Source: Pseudomonas agarici
Lineage (GTDB): Bacteria > Pseudomonadota > Gammaproteobacteria > Pseudomonadales > Pseudomonadaceae
DNA: 64,000 nucleotides
Direction of reading: 5' to 3'
Assembly: GCF_900109755.1 (NCBI RefSeq)
Contig: NZ_FOAR01000004.1
Coordinates: 38,259 to 102,258, forward strand
Position numbers and translations under genes: made by a program. Shown piece after piece: positions 38,316 through 47,605 of this stretch (within the stretch, counting starts at the first letter, position 1; every line of letters begins with the position of its first letter). A model generated the notes under the pieces. It searched no databases, was not told the DNA's origin, and saw only the letters and a program-made list of their open reading frames with translations.

Positions 38316-39131
38316 TTACCTGGGCAATTTTGCCAGAAATGCCAACAGTGCCTGGTTAACGAATGCCGGGTTCTCGATGCTGGAGATATGGCCGGCCTCG
38401 GGAATGCCGATATACGGGCAACCGATTAGTTCGGCCATCTCCCGCGCTTCACTCGGCGGGCGTGGTTTGTCCTGCTCGCCACACATCACCAGTGTGCGCT
38501 CGGCATCAAGGGCCGCGAGCGCCGCCAGACGATCGTCCCGACCAAAGATCAGGCGACCCAGGGGCACGATGCTGTTGCGCAGGCGCTCGCTGGAATAGGT
38601 CGTCAGCGAAGCGCGGAAGCTCTGGTAGTACGGCGTTTCAGGGTCGATGCCGGCCTTGAAGAAAATCGGCACGATGGCGTCGAGCAACGGTGGTGGAATA
38701 CTGCCGGTGTCCTCGATCATCTTCAGCATGGAGAAGTAATACTGCCGGGTGCCTTCCGGTTCGGCACCGGCATAGGTGTCCATCAGCACGAGCCCGCGAA
38801 TACGCTGTGGCGCAGCCAGCGCCAGACGCGCACCCCACATACCACCGACTGACAAGCCGACCACGCTGAAACGCTGGATATCCAGATGATCGAGCAGGGC
38901 CAGGGTCTGGTTGGCCAGATCATCCAGGCTGTGGGTATTTTCTGGCAGTGATCCGGATTGCCCATGACCCCAGAGCTCCGGCACGATCACTCGGTAGTGC
39001 TGGGCCAAAACGGCGACCTGGGGTGCCCACATGGCGCTGTCCCACAGGTAGCTGGAGCCGAGGACAACCACGTCGCCCGCGCCCTGGTCCAGGTAATGAA
39101 CCGATTGCCCATCGATAGTCGCAACTGACAT
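38316..39131 (-). CDS. alpha/beta hydrolase
   Basis: This 271-residue hydrolase has the nucleophile elbow GLSVGGMWG, acid in LVLMDTYAG or the later EQDKPRPP loop, and histidine in PEAGHISSIE. Overall pattern is that of 3-oxoadipate enol-lactonase or related esterases. GAGGGAG precedes ATG 39131. The open frame extends 38 codons upstream without homology. No pathway partners are nearby, so the substrate is unknown. Confidence 0.85.
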   Translation of the reverse strand: MSVATIDGQSVHYLDQGAGDVVVLGSSYLWDSAMWAPQVAVLAQHYRVIVPELWGHGQSGSLPENTHSLDDLANQTLALLDHLDIQRFSVVGLSVGGMWGARLALAAPQRIRGLVLMDTYAGAEPEGTRQYYFSMLKMIEDTGSIPPPLLDAIVPIFFKAGIDPETPYYQSFRASLTTYSSERLRNSIVPLGRLIFGRDDRLAALAALDAERTLVMCGEQDKPRPPSEAREMAELIGCPYIGIPEAGHISSIENPAFVNQALLAFLAKLPR

Positions 39132-39363
39132 TGAATCTCCCTCATGTCGTGGATCAAACAACGAATGCCCGGAGGCGATAATAAGCCATCGAACAGTATT
39201 GACCGTACAGGGCACGCACGCCAGAAATCTGAGGTAGCAGGCCACCTGGCCGCGAACTTTTATTCATGAGGATTGCGTTTTTTACACTTTGAAACCTTCG
39301 TTTTCCGTCTGATCCAGGCGACTGCGCTAACCTCGTGGGCTTTCAAGCACAGAAATTGCCTTC

Positions 39364-39813
39364 ATGACTTCTACCCAGTTTCTCTGCGTTGTATTGCTGT
39401 TTTCGCTTGCCGGATGCGATCAGTCAACAACTTCCAAGGACGTGCCGCCAAAAAGCACCCTGTCCGATCATACGTTCGACTCCCCGAACTCACCCTGGGT
39501 TAAAGCCAAAAAACGCAATGTCAGCTTTCGCGCCGTGGGTAATGAACCGGGTTGGTCGGTGGAGGTCGGTCGAGGCAAAACTCCAGCGCTGCATTTGGAA
39601 ATGTACTACGGCGAGCAGAAAACCGATGTTGCGAAGACCGAAGTAACCCCTGAGGGCTTCTTCGGTAACGCCGCTGACGGTACCGAAATCCAGGTGCTGA
39701 TCGACCGCAAAACCTGTATCGACGATATGAGTGGCCAGGAATTCGAAGCGAGCGTGCTACTCAAGGTCGGGGATCGAGACTACCGCGGGTGCGGGGTTTC
39801 CCTGTTGGACTGA
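39364..39813 (+). CDS. COG3650-like lipoprotein
   Basis: This 149-residue lipoprotein has lipobox LLFSLAGC, giving Cys18 as the lipidated residue. The mature domain has SFRAVGNEPGWSVEVGRG, IDRKTCIDDMSGQEFEASV and YRGCGVSL, matching uncharacterised COG3650/META-associated lipoproteins. Residue +2 is Asp, which would favour inner-membrane retention by the usual Lol rule. Confidence 0.8.
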   Translation: MTSTQFLCVVLLFSLAGCDQSTTSKDVPPKSTLSDHTFDSPNSPWVKAKKRNVSFRAVGNEPGWSVEVGRGKTPALHLEMYYGEQKTDVAKTEVTPEGFFGNAADGTEIQVLIDRKTCIDDMSGQEFEASVLLKVGDRDYRGCGVSLLD

Positions 39814-39952
39814 AAGACATTCAGACAGATCCTTCGGATCGAGTATTCAGCACAACCATAACAAACAACTTTTCTCAGATCTTGGCCCACCCATTCCCCG
39901 TCACTCGGCGCCAGGGGTGCAACTGGACATCCACAAGCTGGAGTCGGGATGA

Positions 39953-41146
39953 TTACCGGCGACGCATCATCATCAACGCGACGGCGACCGCCAGGGCGGC
40001 GATCAGGGTAGCGATGACGCCGATCGAACCCAGACCGTAGTGGCTGATACCGATACCGCCGAGGGTCGCGCCCAAGCCGATGCCTGCGTTGGCCGCAGAA
40101 ACATTCATGGTGGCAGCCAGGGCTTGAGCTTGTGCACCTGCCTGCATGACCCGCACTTGGCACACAACGAAGAGAGCGGTATAGCCGATACCCCACACTA
40201 CCAGTGCGACCACCAGCCAGATGTGATGAGGGGCAAGCGGTATCGCGGCAAGCATGCCGGCACCCGCCAGCACCAGAAAAAGCACCATGGCGGCCAACGG
40301 CTTACGGTCTACCATGCTGCCACCCAGATGGTTACCGAGCATGCCGATTGCGCCGAAACCCATCAGCCACCAGCCAACTTGGCCAGCAGGAATGTTACCC
40401 AGTCGCTCAAGGATATCGGCCAGGTAGGTGTAGGCGGTGAACAACGCGGTGAAGGTCAGGATCGACAACAGCAAATGGGCCAGGAAGCGCGGTTGGCGTA
40501 AAATCGCTGTCTGCTTCTGGTCGGGGTGCGAGCTGCCGGAGACCGGAAGCTTAGGCATCAGCAGATGCATCAGTACACCGATGAACAGGGCGACCACCGC
40601 CAGGATCCAGAAGCTTCCACGCCAGCCGACGAAGTCTGCGGCCAGGGTACCCAACGGCACGCCGAAGACCAGCGCCGCTGTAATGCCCAGGTACACTTGG
40701 CCAACAGCCTTACCCGATTGACCGGGCCCGGCAAGTTGCCCAGCGGTCTCACTGGCAGTCCCCCAAAATACCGGCAACGCCAGGGCAGGAATAAAGCGAG
40801 CCAATGCCAGCACCCAGATATTAGGGGAGACCGCCGCCAAAACATTGGAAGCGGCGAACACCATGAGTATCAAGGTGAAGAGTTTCTTACGCTCCACATG
40901 AGCCAGCTTAGCGGTGAGCACCGGCCCGAACAGCATCACCGTAAAGGCGAACAAGGTAACGACCTGGCCAGCCAAGGCGATAGAGATGTTCAGGCCTCGA
41001 GACAGCGCCGGCAACAGGCCGACAATCACGAATTCGGTAGTGACAATAATGAAGCCCGCGACCGCCATGATCAGGATCTGAAGCCCTGAACGTGACGTTT
41101 CAGCGGGGGACAGCGTGGCGTCTGCCACTGACGACGAATGCATGAC
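39953..41146 (-). CDS. MFS efflux transporter
   Basis: This 397-residue, 12-segment major facilitator resembles the AraJ/YdhP/sugar-efflux group: TEFVIVGLLPALSRGLNISI, then LAGPGQSGKAVGQVYLGIT. Likely exports a small compound such as a drug or sugar. ATG 41146 is preferred over 41170. It is divergent from a LysR gene with a dyad in the gap (41159-41179), a common regulator-exporter pair. Confidence 0.88.
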   Translation of the reverse strand, partial: VMHSSSVADATLSPAETSRSGLQILIMAVAGFIIVTTEFVIVGLLPALSRGLNISIALAGQVVTLFAFTVMLFGPVLTAKLAHVERKKLFTLILMVFAASNVLAAVSPNIWVLALARFIPALALPVFWGTASETAGQLAGPGQSGKAVGQVYLGITAALVFGVPLGTLAADFVGWRGSFWILAVVALFIGVLMHLLMPKLPVSGSSHPDQKQTAILRQPRFLAHLLLSILTFTALFTAYTYLADILERLGNIPAGQVGWWLMGFGAIGMLGNHLGGSMVDRKPLAAMVLFLVLAGAGMLAAIPLAPHHIWLVVALVVWGIGYTALFVVCQVRVMQAGAQAQALAATMNVSAANAGIGLGATLGGIGISHYGLGSIGVIATLIAALAVAVALMMMRRR

Positions 41147-41158
41147 ACTTAACTCCAC

Positions 41159-41179
41159 ATAGGTTTTCACATAGCCTAT
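41159..41179. promoter_or_regulatory. candidate LysR operator
   Basis: ATAGG and CCTAT arms separated by 11 bases lie between the divergent MFS and LysR genes, a LysR-type dyad. It is immediately upstream of the MFS start. Confidence 0.4.
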
Positions 41180-41251
41180 TGGAGAAACTGTGTTTGATCT
41201 TGGCTGGTTTTTATCAACTGAGTGGAATTGAATTCATCAATCGGGGCAGCC

Positions 41252-42172
41252 ATGTTTTCCTCTGAACGCCTTAAAGGCATCGATGTTTTCGTGATCGTTG
41301 CCGACCTGGGCAGCTTTACCGCGGCAGCCGGACGCCTGAACCTGAGCACCTCCGCCGTCAGCAAGAGCATCGCACGCCTGGAGAGACGGTTAGGCATCCG
41401 TTTGTTCCAGCGCACCACGCGCCGCCTGTCACTCACCGAAGCGGGAGATACGTTCTACCGTACCTGCACGACGGTGCTTTCGGATCTGGAAGAAGTCGAA
41501 ATTGCCCTGACCTCGACTCAGACCGAGCCCCAAGGCAAGGTACGCATTGATTTGCCTGCGTCCTATGGGCGGTTGCACGTACTGCCGCTAGTTCTAGATT
41601 TCGTGAAGCAACACCCACGCCTATCGCCGCATGTGTCATTTTCGGATCGTTACGTCGACCCGGTACACGAGGGCATTGACATCGTTGTCAGGATTGGCGG
41701 TTCGGATGCATGGCCAACGTCTCTCGGACACCAATTTTTCGGCACGCAGAAACTTATTTTTTGCGCCTCGCCCGATTACCTCCGCCGTTACGGGTGGCCC
41801 CAGTCGGAATCGGATCTGGACGGCCACCTCTGTGTCGGCTATGGCCAGAACGACGGAATGGCGATTCCCTGGTATTTCAAAGGCCGTCAACCGGGTGATA
41901 TGGAGCGCAGGATTATGCATCCGCACATTGCAGTAGCGGATGGAGAAGGAGAAGTGATGGCTGTCCTGGCCGGTCTGGGCATCGCCCAACTGCCTACATG
42001 GTTGGTTCAGACACATTTGAAAAGCGGCAGCCTGATGGAGGTTCTTCCCCACCTTTCCACCGAAGGTCTGCCCATGAATCTGGTATGGCTCAAGAGTCGC
42101 GAGGCGTTGCCCAAGGTCAATGCCCTGATAGCCTACCTCGGGGCAAATCTCACCCCTGCGGGGCGTCGCTGA
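41252..42172 (+). CDS. LysR-family regulator
   Basis: This 306-residue LysR protein has an HTH at the N-terminus (FVIVADLGSFTAAAGRLNLS, STSAVSKSIARLERRLG) and a substrate-binding domain from about residue 90. Divergent from the MFS gene and likely its regulator. The frame opens at 41222, but ATG 41252 (MFSSERLKGID) fits family length. Confidence 0.87.
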   Translation: MFSSERLKGIDVFVIVADLGSFTAAAGRLNLSTSAVSKSIARLERRLGIRLFQRTTRRLSLTEAGDTFYRTCTTVLSDLEEVEIALTSTQTEPQGKVRIDLPASYGRLHVLPLVLDFVKQHPRLSPHVSFSDRYVDPVHEGIDIVVRIGGSDAWPTSLGHQFFGTQKLIFCASPDYLRRYGWPQSESDLDGHLCVGYGQNDGMAIPWYFKGRQPGDMERRIMHPHIAVADGEGEVMAVLAGLGIAQLPTWLVQTHLKSGSLMEVLPHLSTEGLPMNLVWLKSREALPKVNALIAYLGANLTPAGRR

Positions 42173-42328
42173 ATACTTCGTTCTTTAACGGCTTTGGGCG
42201 CCCAGGTTCTTCGGGCACTCCCGAGCCCGACCGACACTGCCGGCTCCCAGGGTCCAAAGCCGACACTCCTCTTGGAATACGGGCGAGCCTCGAAAACGGC
42301 CAAAGACCGTTTCGCGTGTCCCTGTCGG

Positions 42329-43216
42329 CTAATCGGCAAACAGCGCGCGCTCGCGTTCAAAGATGGATTGCAGGTAATCCGCAACCGTTCGGATGGGCGG
42401 ATCTTTTCGGTCCTGTGGACGCATTAGGAGCCAGATATCCAGCTCAGGCGGCACGCTGTCCAGTCGACAGATTCGCAGGTTGGGCTCCTGACGCCCCAGA
42501 TAGTGCGGCACAAGCGCCAGCCCCGCACCGGAACTCGCTGCCTTGGCCTGAGCGAGGTGGTTGTTGGTCCGAAAGGTGATACGTGCAGAAGGGAAATGTT
42601 GCGCAAGCCAGCGAGCTTCCCGAATGTCCGAATTTTCTTCATCGAAACTGATAAAGCTGGGCGCGCGCCCGCTTTCGACGGCCAGGCACACCTCATCGGT
42701 ACCGTAATAACCGAAGGCCAGATGCCCCAACGGCTTGGCAATAAAGTGACCGTCCAGCGGACGACCCACTCGCACGGCGATATCCGCTTGATGCCGTTCA
42801 AGGCTGATTGAACGCAGGCCGGCTGCCAGGTCGATATCAAGGCCGGGGTACATCACCGGCAGTTTGGACAGATGCTCAATCAGGAACCCCTGGCTCAGGC
42901 CCGGCGGGGCGTTTACGCGAACCAGGCCTGTGAGCGGATCGTCGCTACCTCCACGACCCAGTGTCTGGGCGGCCGCCTCCATATGGCTGGCGGCATCCAT
43001 TGTGCGAACCCCCGAAGGCGTCAGGACATAACCGTCGGATCGGCGCTCGACCAGCTTTTCGCCCAGCGTTGCTTCCAGAGATTGGATGCGACGCGCAACG
43101 GTTGCGTGATTGACCGAAAGTGCCCGAGCGGCCGCCGATAGGCTGCCGTGCCGACCTAGCGCGAGGAAGACCCTGACATCCTGCCAATCTACTTCTGTGC
43201 GTTTTTTATCAGTCAT
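42329..43216 (-). CDS. LysR-family regulator
   Basis: This 295-residue LysR protein has VFLALGRHGSLSAAARALSV and NHATVARRIQSLEATLGEKL as the HTH, then an effector domain. Divergent from the SDR gene at 43373 with 156 bases between; it likely controls that gene. Convergent with the preceding LysR gene. Confidence 0.87.
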   Translation of the reverse strand: MTDKKRTEVDWQDVRVFLALGRHGSLSAAARALSVNHATVARRIQSLEATLGEKLVERRSDGYVLTPSGVRTMDAASHMEAAAQTLGRGGSDDPLTGLVRVNAPPGLSQGFLIEHLSKLPVMYPGLDIDLAAGLRSISLERHQADIAVRVGRPLDGHFIAKPLGHLAFGYYGTDEVCLAVESGRAPSFISFDEENSDIREARWLAQHFPSARITFRTNNHLAQAKAASSGAGLALVPHYLGRQEPNLRICRLDSVPPELDIWLLMRPQDRKDPPIRTVADYLQSIFERERALFAD

Positions 43217-43372
43217 TGATAAAGAATAGCGGATTTTTAAGAATCGTAAATGACCCTAGTATCACTCCCAACCCAGCAAGCGATCGATCCTGGATGAAGC
43301 CTGATAGCGAGCAACAGCCGCGATGCTCCTCCAATGCCAGTAGGTCGGTCCACCCACCCGGAGAGCTAAAAC

Positions 43373-44080
43373 ATGAGCAGTGAACAAAAGGTCGTCATCG
43401 TCACCGGCGCGTCACAAGGCATAGGCGCCGCAATCGTTAAGGCATTTCGCACACTTGACTATCGCGTCGTTGCGACCTCGCGCACGATCAAGCCGTCAGA
43501 TGATCCGAATATCGTGACCATTGCTGGCGATATCGGCGACCCCGCCACCGCGAAGCGCATTATGTCCGAAACCGTCGAACGCTTCGGCCGTGTGGACACA
43601 CTGGTCAACAACGCCGGCATTTTTATCGGCAAGCCTTTCACCGAGAACACCCTCGAGGATTACGACGCCGTGATGAACGTCAATATGGCGGGCTTTTATC
43701 ACATTACCCAATTGGCCCTTGCCGAAATGGAAAAGCAGGCGAGCGGCCATGTAGTGACTGTTACAGGCAGCATTGGAAATGGCAGCAGCGGTGGCTACAC
43801 GGCGCTGGCGGCGTTGACCAAAGGCGGCCTGAATGCAGCCACTCGCGTATTGGCGATCGAATATGCCAAACATGGCGTCCGGGTGAACGCCGTTGCGCCG
43901 GGTATGATTAAGACGCCAATGCATTCCGAGGAACATCACGATTTGTTTGCCAGCTTCCATCCATTGGGCCGTATGGGCGAGACGGACGAAGTGGCCAATG
44001 CCATCGTATTCCTGGACTCCGCGGAGTTCATCACGGGAGAAGTCCTGCACGTCGACGGTGGTCGGCACGCCGGCCAGTAG
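43373..44080 (+). CDS. short-chain dehydrogenase, atypical catalytic site
   Basis: This 235-residue Rossmann protein has cofactor loop TGASQGIGAAIV, NNAG and VAPGMIKTPM, all classic SDR marks. The active-site lysine sits in ALTKGGLNAATR, but the residue four positions before it is Ala, not Tyr; a Tyr occurs eight before (GYTALAALTK). Either the alignment shifts by a turn or the enzyme lacks the standard YxxxK. I recall other SDRs with the same AALTKGGL wording, so it is a subfamily feature. Reaction unknown. Divergent from a LysR gene. Confidence 0.88.
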   Translation: MSSEQKVVIVTGASQGIGAAIVKAFRTLDYRVVATSRTIKPSDDPNIVTIAGDIGDPATAKRIMSETVERFGRVDTLVNNAGIFIGKPFTENTLEDYDAVMNVNMAGFYHITQLALAEMEKQASGHVVTVTGSIGNGSSGGYTALAALTKGGLNAATRVLAIEYAKHGVRVNAVAPGMIKTPMHSEEHHDLFASFHPLGRMGETDEVANAIVFLDSAEFITGEVLHVDGGRHAGQ

Positions 44081-44239
44081 GCGGGTGCGGGGCAGCGTTG
44101 CGGGTTGACCGCAAGAGAATCAGAGTATCGGCCCAAGTTCTGTGGGTCGTTACCCATCGGCGGTGCAGTTCAAAGCCATGAATAGCTGCCCGCCAATCCC
44201 TGGCTTCACCTCGACATGAAGACTGTCGAGCACCGGTGA

Positions 44240-44745
44240 TACTGCCAGGGGATGCGGCGCCAGCATCACTCGGGTTGGCCGGCCATTAGCGCGTTGAGTT
44301 CGCCGTAGGTGTGCGCTTTCAAATCGTGAGTGTCGAGCTGACCGCTTTCCAGGAAGCCACGAATCCCCCCCCATGGCACCATACAAGAACTCAGCGATGG
44401 CCGAACCCACGCTCAAGCGCCGCACACCCATGCGCACCTCTTAAGGTAAACGTCGCAGCTCACGTTGACGAACAAGTTGCCCCCCGTTCGCGACTTTTCG
44501 GGCCGTGTCGATCTTGTGGATAAGCCGCTCTGGCGTCGCGATTCCATCCTCGATATTGATCCCGACCGCGCCGGCGTCGACGACGGTGGCGATGACTTTG
44601 GCGACTTGCCTGAGGTCGTGCGAATAGCCTCCTTCGATATCCACCGTCAGCGGCACGCTGAGCACCCGAGCCATCGAGCCATCGAGCCATCGAGCCGACC
44701 GTACTGCTCAACAGCTCGATGGGCAGCTTATCGCCATCTTGATGG
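44240..44745 (-). pseudogene. PEP mutase/isocitrate lyase-family pseudogene
   Basis: Minus-strand fragments encode VPLTVDIEGGYSHDL and VVDAGAVGINIEDGIATPER, the core of the phosphoenolpyruvate mutase/isocitrate lyase superfamily. A second fragment reads GVRRLSVGSAIAEFLYGAMG, its C-terminal part. Stops and frameshifts separate them, and both ends are missing. The 5' break is at about 44745, where a dispersed repeat begins. An 8-base tandem repeat at 44668-44696 adds to the frame damage. Non-functional. Confidence 0.8.
44668..44696. repeat. 8-bp tandem repeat (gagccatc) x3.6
   Basis: Three full copies of gagccatc and a partial fourth lie within the PEP-mutase-like pseudogene, breaking its frame. 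The intact family reads through this point without repetition. Confidence 0.9.
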
Positions 44746-44748
44746 GTT

Positions 44749-44842
44749 CTAGCGGCCTGTACGGTGAGTTCGTTAGCTCAAGCTCGGATGTCACACGTCC
44801 ATGGCCAAGGCGCTGTGACCCGTCTAGCCGGGCTATGGCGAG
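44749..44842 (+). repeat. dispersed repeat, copy 2
   Basis: This is a near copy of 1484-1572, 43 kb away and in the same orientation. It begins where the PEP-mutase-like pseudogene stops, suggesting that it marks a rearrangement point. Confidence 0.7.
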
Positions 44843-44918
44843 CGGGCTGCCATTCGGCCCAAATGCCTCTGTGCGTGCAATGACTGAGCCGAGCCTATGT
44901 TAATGAAGTGTCAGTACC

Positions 44919-44947
44919 GATGCAAAACTGACCCACCGGGGATGCGG
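44919..44947. repeat. insertion-sequence-end-like motif
   Basis: These 29 bases match 58905-58933, at the left end of the IS at 58923-60530, with 25 identities (gatgca-aa, tgaccca, cggggatgc). Both flank the accessory gene cluster. Motifs of the form aactgaccca are common at the ends of Pseudomonas insertion sequences. Confidence 0.6.
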
Positions 44948-44999
44948 CGATTAATTCGCCCTGCTCGAAACCTTCGCCTGTGAAAGCCTTGCTTTTCTT

Positions 45000-45627
45000 G
45001 TGGTGGACAAGGGGACAGATGTGGAGGATAAAAAGAGCCAGTATTTCGTACCACAATATTATTTTAGGTTTTTCTCTAACGACAAAAAATTTATTCCTCT
45101 GCTACGATTAACAGATGGAAAAGTCGTCCCAGCCGCTTCCATTAGAGACCAAGCGTCGAAAAGCTATTTTTACGGCGACAAGAAAATAGAAGAAAGGATT
45201 AGCGAGTTAGAGAACTTATTTTTACCGGAATTAAAAAAGCTGAAAGACACCAAGTCTTTCGATCAGTTTTCCCTAGAATAAACAATCCTGGTGATACAGG
45301 GTATTGTGTTTCAGAGATCCAGAACGCTGGCCACTAGGCTTGACCAAGAATCAACAGATCAGGAATGGGCTAACATGATGTTATAAATCGCGATCAATAC
45401 TAGTGAAAGCCTTTCGGAAGAGGATCGAGCGAGGATTAAAGAAAGTGTCGTGGCCATCCCAATTATGTCTGAAATTCAAAAAATTCAGATAATGGAGGCA
45501 TTGAAAAATGCACAACTCTTAGCCGACCTCGGGTTGACATTACTAAAAAACAGAACTAACGATAATTTATATTGGCGATGCTCAAGTAATATATTTAAAC
45601 TATTTCCAGAAGAACATAAAGGGTAGA
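45000..45627 (+). pseudogene. DUF4238-like pseudogene
   Basis: The first 93 codons include KSQYFVPQYYFRFFSNDKKF and ASIRDQASKSYFYGDKKIEE, matching the start of DUF4238 proteins. A frame change at about 45281 is followed by related sequence (GIVFQRSRTLATRLDQES, then SESLSEEDRARIKESVVAIP) with an internal TAA near 45384. The intact family is about 280 residues. DUF4238 proteins occur in accessory and defence-like settings, function unknown. This copy is dead. AT-rich composition suggests transfer. Confidence 0.65.
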
Positions 45628-46083
45628 TGAGTGCTGGGCATGCGTAACTCCAGCCTTTAGATTTATTTTCCAATAAACCCCAGGACGGCAATTTTCCTTT
45701 ACGACATCAATGTGTACAAACCTGTGTTCAACAAAATGCCACAGATTGATATCCGGCAAAAAGCCGATATTGATAGCCTGAATATGCTTCAAATTCATAG
45801 TTCAGCCACAAAAAATTTATACTTTTTCAACTTATGCTTTATCTTTTTCTAAGGCGTTAAGGACAAATTGGGGCTAGCATGCAGGCATGCTAAAAACTCT
45901 AGAACGCACAAGCTATTGTAACATACTGATATAGCTCGGCTTTCCTAGATATATAAGACCTAAGCTTGTCAAAAAACGACTTTTTTGACGAAAGCATTTC
46001 CTGAGCCTATCAGGAATGCTACGTTACTGATCGAAAGGACTCGTAGCCTTACCCTGGATGCCTCGTTGCTGAGTTGAATATAG
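45628..46083. other. AT-rich intergenic region
   Basis: This 456-base region contains no convincing gene. A hairpin gtcaaaaaa-cga-cttttttgac near 45967-45988 could be a bidirectional terminator or leader. It ends at the LysR gene whose product likely regulates the cluster. Confidence 0.5.
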
Positions 46084-46983
46084 ATGATTGAAGATATACG
46101 CTATTTGATCGTGTTCGCGAAAATTGTAGAGGTAGGATCAATATCCGGCGGTGCTGAAGCACTGGGACTTGCAACAGCGACGGCGAGCCTACATCTCTCC
46201 AAATTAGAAAAAAACTTAGGCAGCGCACTGCTTTACCGTAATACTCGTAAGCTTTCGCTTACTCACGACGGAACTAAGCTTCTAGAAACAGCAAAATCCA
46301 TGCTAGAGCTTTACGAAAAAGGTGTAATCGACTTCAAACAACGCTCCATTTCAACCAAAAATAATCTACGTATTTCTATCCCCGCCGTTTTCATAAACAG
46401 TGAGTTTACTAGACACATAGTAAATTTCATTGAAAAGTACCCTGATGTCTGTCTTAGCATTTCCTGCAACGACAGTCGCCACGACATAATTGCTGAGAGC
46501 ATCGACGTTGCCTTCCGCATCGGCGAGCTACCTGATAGCTCATTGAAAGCGCGCCACCTGTTTGCATTGCCCCGCCAAGTAATTGCAGCCAAAAGTTTTT
46601 TAGCCGAAAGCGAGCCAGTTAAACACCCTCGCGATCTCGAATCGATGAAATGGATTGGCCTTACTATGCGACCAAACACAAGGTTGTTCCGGCATGTGGG
46701 GAGCGAAGAGGTAGCACAAATAAAGTATACGCCTCATCTTCGCGTGGACAGCGTGGAAGCCTCCTACCGATTTGCCCAACTCAAGGTCGGGCTCGCTGCT
46801 CCGCCGAATTTTCTAAGCTGCGAAGGCATTCAACGAAATGAGGTCGTTGTGGTACTTCCAGAGTGGATACTGGACCCCCTGAAAGTCTATGCTGTATGGC
46901 CGCCAAACATTACAACTAGCAGCATCGCATATACGCTCATTAATGACATATACGACTCGTTCAGCTCCCGTTCGCTGGAGTAG
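46084..46983 (+). CDS. LysR-family regulator at end of biosynthetic cluster
   Basis: This 299-residue LysR protein has FAKIVEVGSISGGAEALGLA then TATASLHLSKLEKNLG as its HTH, and an effector domain. GC content is well below the core genes. It is convergent with the twelve-gene minus-strand cluster and its 3' end overlaps the LysE gene by 23 bases. I infer that it regulates the cluster, though the usual divergent arrangement is absent. Confidence 0.88.
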   Translation: MIEDIRYLIVFAKIVEVGSISGGAEALGLATATASLHLSKLEKNLGSALLYRNTRKLSLTHDGTKLLETAKSMLELYEKGVIDFKQRSISTKNNLRISIPAVFINSEFTRHIVNFIEKYPDVCLSISCNDSRHDIIAESIDVAFRIGELPDSSLKARHLFALPRQVIAAKSFLAESEPVKHPRDLESMKWIGLTMRPNTRLFRHVGSEEVAQIKYTPHLRVDSVEASYRFAQLKVGLAAPPNFLSCEGIQRNEVVVVLPEWILDPLKVYAVWPPNITTSSIAYTLINDIYDSFSSRSLE

Positions 46984-47584
46984 AGGCGAAGAACTGCAGG
47001 TAGAACATGTAAAAAGCGGTAGCAATTAACATACCGCCCATCGCCAAGTTGAATATACGAATGCGCATGGTACCGTTTAGCAGAACTGAAACCCGATCTC
47101 CCAGCACCGCCCAAGCGGCCAGCGATATGTAGCAGACTACAAAATAAATCGCCATAAAGGTTATCAGCGTGGTGTGCGTATGAGGGCTCGAGAAAAGTGC
47201 TGCGCCGGAAGCGCAGGCGACCCATGCTTTAGGGTTGAGCCATTGGAGCAGGAAGCCCTGCATGAAACTAGGGACATCGCCCTTCTCCACCACCAACTCA
47301 GGACGCGACGATGCAATCTTGTAGCCTACGTAGATAATGAAGACTGACCCGGCCACGCCTAAGTACTCAAAAAACACCGGGTAGCTCTCAATCACTCTGA
47401 GGAACCAAAACCCTACGAAAATCAGCAGCAACGTAAAGCCGATTGTCGCCCCAGAGACGAACGGAAAAGTCCTCCAGAAGCCGTGGTTCGCCCCGGAGGC
47501 GATTATCACCATATTCACCGGGCCAGGGGAGATGGACATACTCAGCGAAAACATGCTCATCGTTAAAATTAGCGCAAACTCCAT
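46961..47584 (-). CDS. LysE/RhtB-family amino-acid exporter
   Basis: This 207-residue inner-membrane protein has about six hydrophobic segments and the LysE signature near its N-terminus (MSISPGPVNMVIIASGANHG). QGFLLQWLNPKAWVACASGA is also typical. Such proteins export amino acids or derivatives. It is the last gene of the minus-strand cluster, 22 bases after the nitroreductase gene, suggesting export of an amino-acid-like product or relief of intermediate build-up. Confidence 0.88.
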   Translation of the reverse strand: MEFALILTMSMFSLSMSISPGPVNMVIIASGANHGFWRTFPFVSGATIGFTLLLIFVGFWFLRVIESYPVFFEYLGVAGSVFIIYVGYKIASSRPELVVEKGDVPSFMQGFLLQWLNPKAWVACASGAALFSSPHTHTTLITFMAIYFVVCYISLAAWAVLGDRVSVLLNGTMRIRIFNLAMGGMLIATAFYMFYLQFFASTPANGS

Positions 47585-47605
47585 TTTATGTTCTCCGTAG
47601 CGTGG

